In this document: in pieces, positions 62,051 to 64,000 of the stretch | How positions within the stretch are numbered: the first letter of the stretch is position 1 | Layout of the letters: the number at the start of each line of letters is the position of its first letter | DNA from: Hoyosella sp. YIM 151337 | Lineage (GTDB): Bacteria; Actinomycetota; Actinomycetes; Mycobacteriales; Mycobacteriaceae | Length of the DNA stretch: 64,000 nt | Reading direction: 5' to 3' | Assembly: GCF_026041215.1 (NCBI RefSeq) | Contig: NZ_JAPEIQ010000022.1 | Span: 1 to 64,000, forward strand | Translations under genes and position numbers: made by a program | The notes under the pieces: generated by a model | Seen by the model: only the letters and a program-made list of their open reading frames with translations | Database searches by the model: none | Told to the model about the DNA's origin: nothing

Positions 62051-63037
62051 GTGGACGGATTAGGCATCGACCTTGGGACCGCTAACACGGTCGTCGGAAG
62101 CCCCTCGCAGGGAATCATCCTCAATGAGCCATCAGTGATGCTCGTACGCAACAAGGATCCGCACCGTGCGATTCTTGTCGGCTCTGAAGCGCGCCAGCTG
62201 GTGGGCCGCACACCTGATGGCATGTCGACGGTGCGACCGATGCGCGATGGTGTCATCGTCGACCTCGACTCCGCGCGTGCGTATTTAAAGGCGATTATCC
62301 GCAAGGTCGTGCCGCGGTGGCAACTGGCGGTGCGGCCGCGCGGAGTGATCGCAGTTCCAGCAGGCGCCACGCCGCTGGAGCGGCGCGCGCTGCTCGAAGT
62401 CGGCCAGGAGGCCGGGCTTCGGAAGGTGGCGCTGATCCCTGAGCCAGTGGCGGGCGCATTCGGCGCCGGCGTGAACCCGCTGGAGCCACGTGTTCACCTC
62501 GTCGTCGACATCGGTGGCGGCACCGCTGAGATGACGGCATTCTGCTTCGGTGGAATCCTCGCCCACCAAAGCTGCAAGCTCGCAGGTGACGAACTCACCA
62601 GCGCGCTCTACCACTATCTGAGAGCTGAGCACAGCGTCGTCGTCGGAGAGTTGACCGCCGAGAACGCTAAGATCCACATGCACGACAGCGGTGGCCACTC
62701 GCTGGTGATTGAAGGCCGGGACGCCTCTACCGGCCGCGCGCGCATCGTCACCCTTGCGCCGGAAGAGGTAGCAGATGCGCTGCGCCCGACAACGACCGAG
62801 ATCGTTCATGCGCTTGCCGCGTGTCAGGAAGAACTCCCCGCCCAGGCAGTGTGCGATGTACTCGCTGAAGGACTCATCGTCATCGGGGGTGGTGCGCTTC
62901 TTGGTGGACTTACACAACTGCTCGAGGAAGCGTCGGGTTTTCCCGTCAAAGTTGCGGAACGACCACTCACGTGCGTTGCTGAAGGGGCGACAAGTTGCCT
63001 CTCGCACCAGGAGGTGCTGTCAGCGTTTGCGGCCTGA
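62051..63037 (+). CDS. MreB-like bacterial actin homologue
   Basis: Actin-fold ATPase of 328 aa with phosphate-1 motif GIDLGTANT (5-13), connect/phosphate-2 region VVDIGGGTAEM, adenosine motif IVIGGGALLGG and IPEPVAGAFGAGV. Overall closest to MreB rather than Hsp70 or ParM in length and motif spacing. GTG 62051 follows GGGAGGCGCT. Most mycolic-acid bacteria grow from the poles without MreB, so its role is uncertain. The next gene, convergent, encodes a class B penicillin-binding protein. Confidence 0.84.
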   Translation: MDGLGIDLGTANTVVGSPSQGIILNEPSVMLVRNKDPHRAILVGSEARQLVGRTPDGMSTVRPMRDGVIVDLDSARAYLKAIIRKVVPRWQLAVRPRGVIAVPAGATPLERRALLEVGQEAGLRKVALIPEPVAGAFGAGVNPLEPRVHLVVDIGGGTAEMTAFCFGGILAHQSCKLAGDELTSALYHYLRAEHSVVVGELTAENAKIHMHDSGGHSLVIEGRDASTGRARIVTLAPEEVADALRPTTTEIVHALAACQEELPAQAVCDVLAEGLIVIGGGALLGGLTQLLEEASGFPVKVAERPLTCVAEGATSCLSHQEVLSAFAA

Positions 63038-63043
63038 TACCTG

Positions 63044-64000
63044 CTATGGCGTGCCCGGAACCGGACCGAGACGGTGATCGGTGTAGTACTCGAGGAGATC
63101 CTTTACAACCGGGCCCGCTGCAGCGGAACCGAAACCGCCGCCGCGGACGTACACGGCAACAACAATCTCCGGGTCTTCGTAGGGAGCCACTGCCGAGAAC
63201 CACGCATTGGTGCCCTTCCCCGGTGCTGACGGGTCTTCCGCTGTTCCGGTTTTCGCAGCGGACGAAATTCGCAGGTCGGCGAGTTGACCTCCCGTACCGC
63301 CCGTAACAGCGGCCCGCATTCCTTCGCGCACCGGTCCGAGCTGGTCAGCGAACGGCAGTGGCGCTGCCGGTTCACGGTTGAGTTGCACGAACTCTTCCGT
63401 CCCGTACGCGTCGCCGAGCTGAGGTGTGACTACCCGTCCCGTTGCGATGCCCGCTGTCCAGCGCGCCACCTGCAGCGGTGTGACGTTAACGGTGCCCTGC
63501 CCGATGCCCATGAGAACTGTGGAGCCGCCGTACCAGGTCCCGCCGATGTTCGCTACGGTCTCAGGCGTTCCCAGGAAGCCCGGAATCTCGCCGGGGAGGT
63601 CGATCCCGGAAAGTTTGCCCACTCCAAGCGCCTGAGCCACCTCTGCCATACGTTCAGGACCCAGCAACAGACCCAGCCGATAGAAGTAAACGTTGTCTGA
63701 CCATTGAAGAGCCTGCACCATGTTGTGGGGCCCCATTGGCTGCCAGTTGCGGAAGGTGTGCCCGCCGTAAGAGAATGCCGCGCCAGTGGGCATCACGTAT
63801 GCAGGGGACAAGGTCTGAAACTGCGCGTTCGCGGCGGCCACCACGATCTTGAAGGTGGACCCGGGCGGACCCGCAATCTGAGTGACTTTGTTGAGCAGGG
63901 GGTGCCCGGGTGCCTGGGCGAGCTGCTGGATCGCGTCGACATTCGCTGGCGGACTATAAATGTTGTTGTCGTAGCCGGGGACACTCGCCATCGCCAGCAC
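63044..64000 (-). CDS. Class B penicillin-binding protein, transpeptidase domain (start lies beyond the window)
   Basis: C-terminal 318 aa of a transpeptidase: active-site motif STFK in IAGPPGSTFKIV, SDN in ALQWSDNVYFYRLG and KTG in SSAAKTGTAEDP. Cross-links peptidoglycan at the outer face of the membrane. The visible part fits PBP2/PbpA-like enzymes; the membrane anchor and dimerisation domain are outside the window. Its stop is 6 bp from that of the MreB-like gene. Confidence 0.9.
   Translation of the reverse strand: MLAMASVPGYDNNIYSPPANVDAIQQLAQAPGHPLLNKVTQIAGPPGSTFKIVVAAANAQFQTLSPAYVMPTGAAFSYGGHTFRNWQPMGPHNMVQALQWSDNVYFYRLGLLLGPERMAEVAQALGVGKLSGIDLPGEIPGFLGTPETVANIGGTWYGGSTVLMGIGQGTVNVTPLQVARWTAGIATGRVVTPQLGDAYGTEEFVQLNREPAAPLPFADQLGPVREGMRAAVTGGTGGQLADLRISSAAKTGTAEDPSAPGKGTNAWFSAVAPYEDPEIVVAVYVRGGGFGSAAAGPVVKDLLEYYTDHRLGPVPGTP

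Noticed and set aside
1-64000. CRISPR arrays, tRNA or rRNA genes, insertion sequences, prophage genes
   Set aside because: No regularly spaced repeats, cloverleaf sequences, ribosomal RNA segments, transposase or phage structural motifs were seen on reading both strands; a tRNAscan or ISfinder run could confirm.

Overview
The window is chromosomal DNA from a high-GC, mycolic-acid-type actinobacterium (order Mycobacteriales). The evidence is the conserved dapF/miaA/DUF349/miaB, recX-recA-DUF3046 and clgR-pspA-pspM/cinA/pgsA/argA/ftsK blocks, which occur in the same general order in mycobacteria and rhodococci, together with mycobacterial-type SOS, SigE and GlxR/Crp sites. The exact genus cannot be fixed from the sequence alone; a Rhodococcus- or Hoyosella-like organism is a reasonable guess. 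I saw no rRNA, tRNA, CRISPR array, transposase or phage gene. No gene-free stretch exceeds 300 bases; the largest gaps are about 262 bp (61100-61361) and 253 bp (12171-12423).

Layout. 1-330: start of dapF. 475-6884: a self-contained minus-strand sugar operon (LacI regulator, lipoprotein, two permeases, a GH32/68-like glycosidase, an MsmK-type ATPase) behind a readable promoter and operator. 7042-10482: a YtrA-type regulator with an ABC exporter that has two paralogous membrane subunits. Together these two modules separate dapF from miaA. 10522-15894: miaA with a dioxygenase-like partner, a DUF349 protein, a small membrane protein and miaB. 15925-21766: a wHTH regulator, an SbtA-type bicarbonate permease and a TAXI-type TRAP operon (binding protein, DUF1850 protein, fused permease) that carries a strong internal hairpin. 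21755-26236: recX, recA, DUF3046, an epoxide hydrolase and a glycosyltransferase.

26309-30829: the envelope-stress block clgR-pspA-pspM plus a tiny membrane protein, then cinA, pgsA and argA. 30842-34336: a YciI protein, an ECF42 sigma factor with a double DGPF-domain partner, and a TerC-family membrane protein under a yybP-ykoY (Mn2+) riboswitch. 34386-37448: ftsK and a small companion. 37624-40166: a membrane protein and a flavin monooxygenase with an N-terminal NTF2-like domain.

40333-49788: a complete alpha-glucoside/maltose locus (LacI, two GH13 enzymes, MalEFG-type importer, MsmK-type ATPase) around one divergent control region with LacI-type and Crp/GlxR-type sites. 49805-57534: a HAD 5'-nucleotidase and a proline locus (putP, LysR regulator, divergent putA). 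57681-64000: a DASS dicarboxylate symporter, an M15 peptidase, MBL, cupin and SnoaL-like proteins, an MreB-like actin homologue preceded by a perfect Crp/GlxR palindrome, and a class B penicillin-binding protein that runs off the window end. Most annotation rests on recognisable families. The new-looking points are regulatory: attenuator-like hairpins, operators, the riboswitch platform, a large unexplained inverted repeat at 51246-51312, and the MreB/PBP pair.
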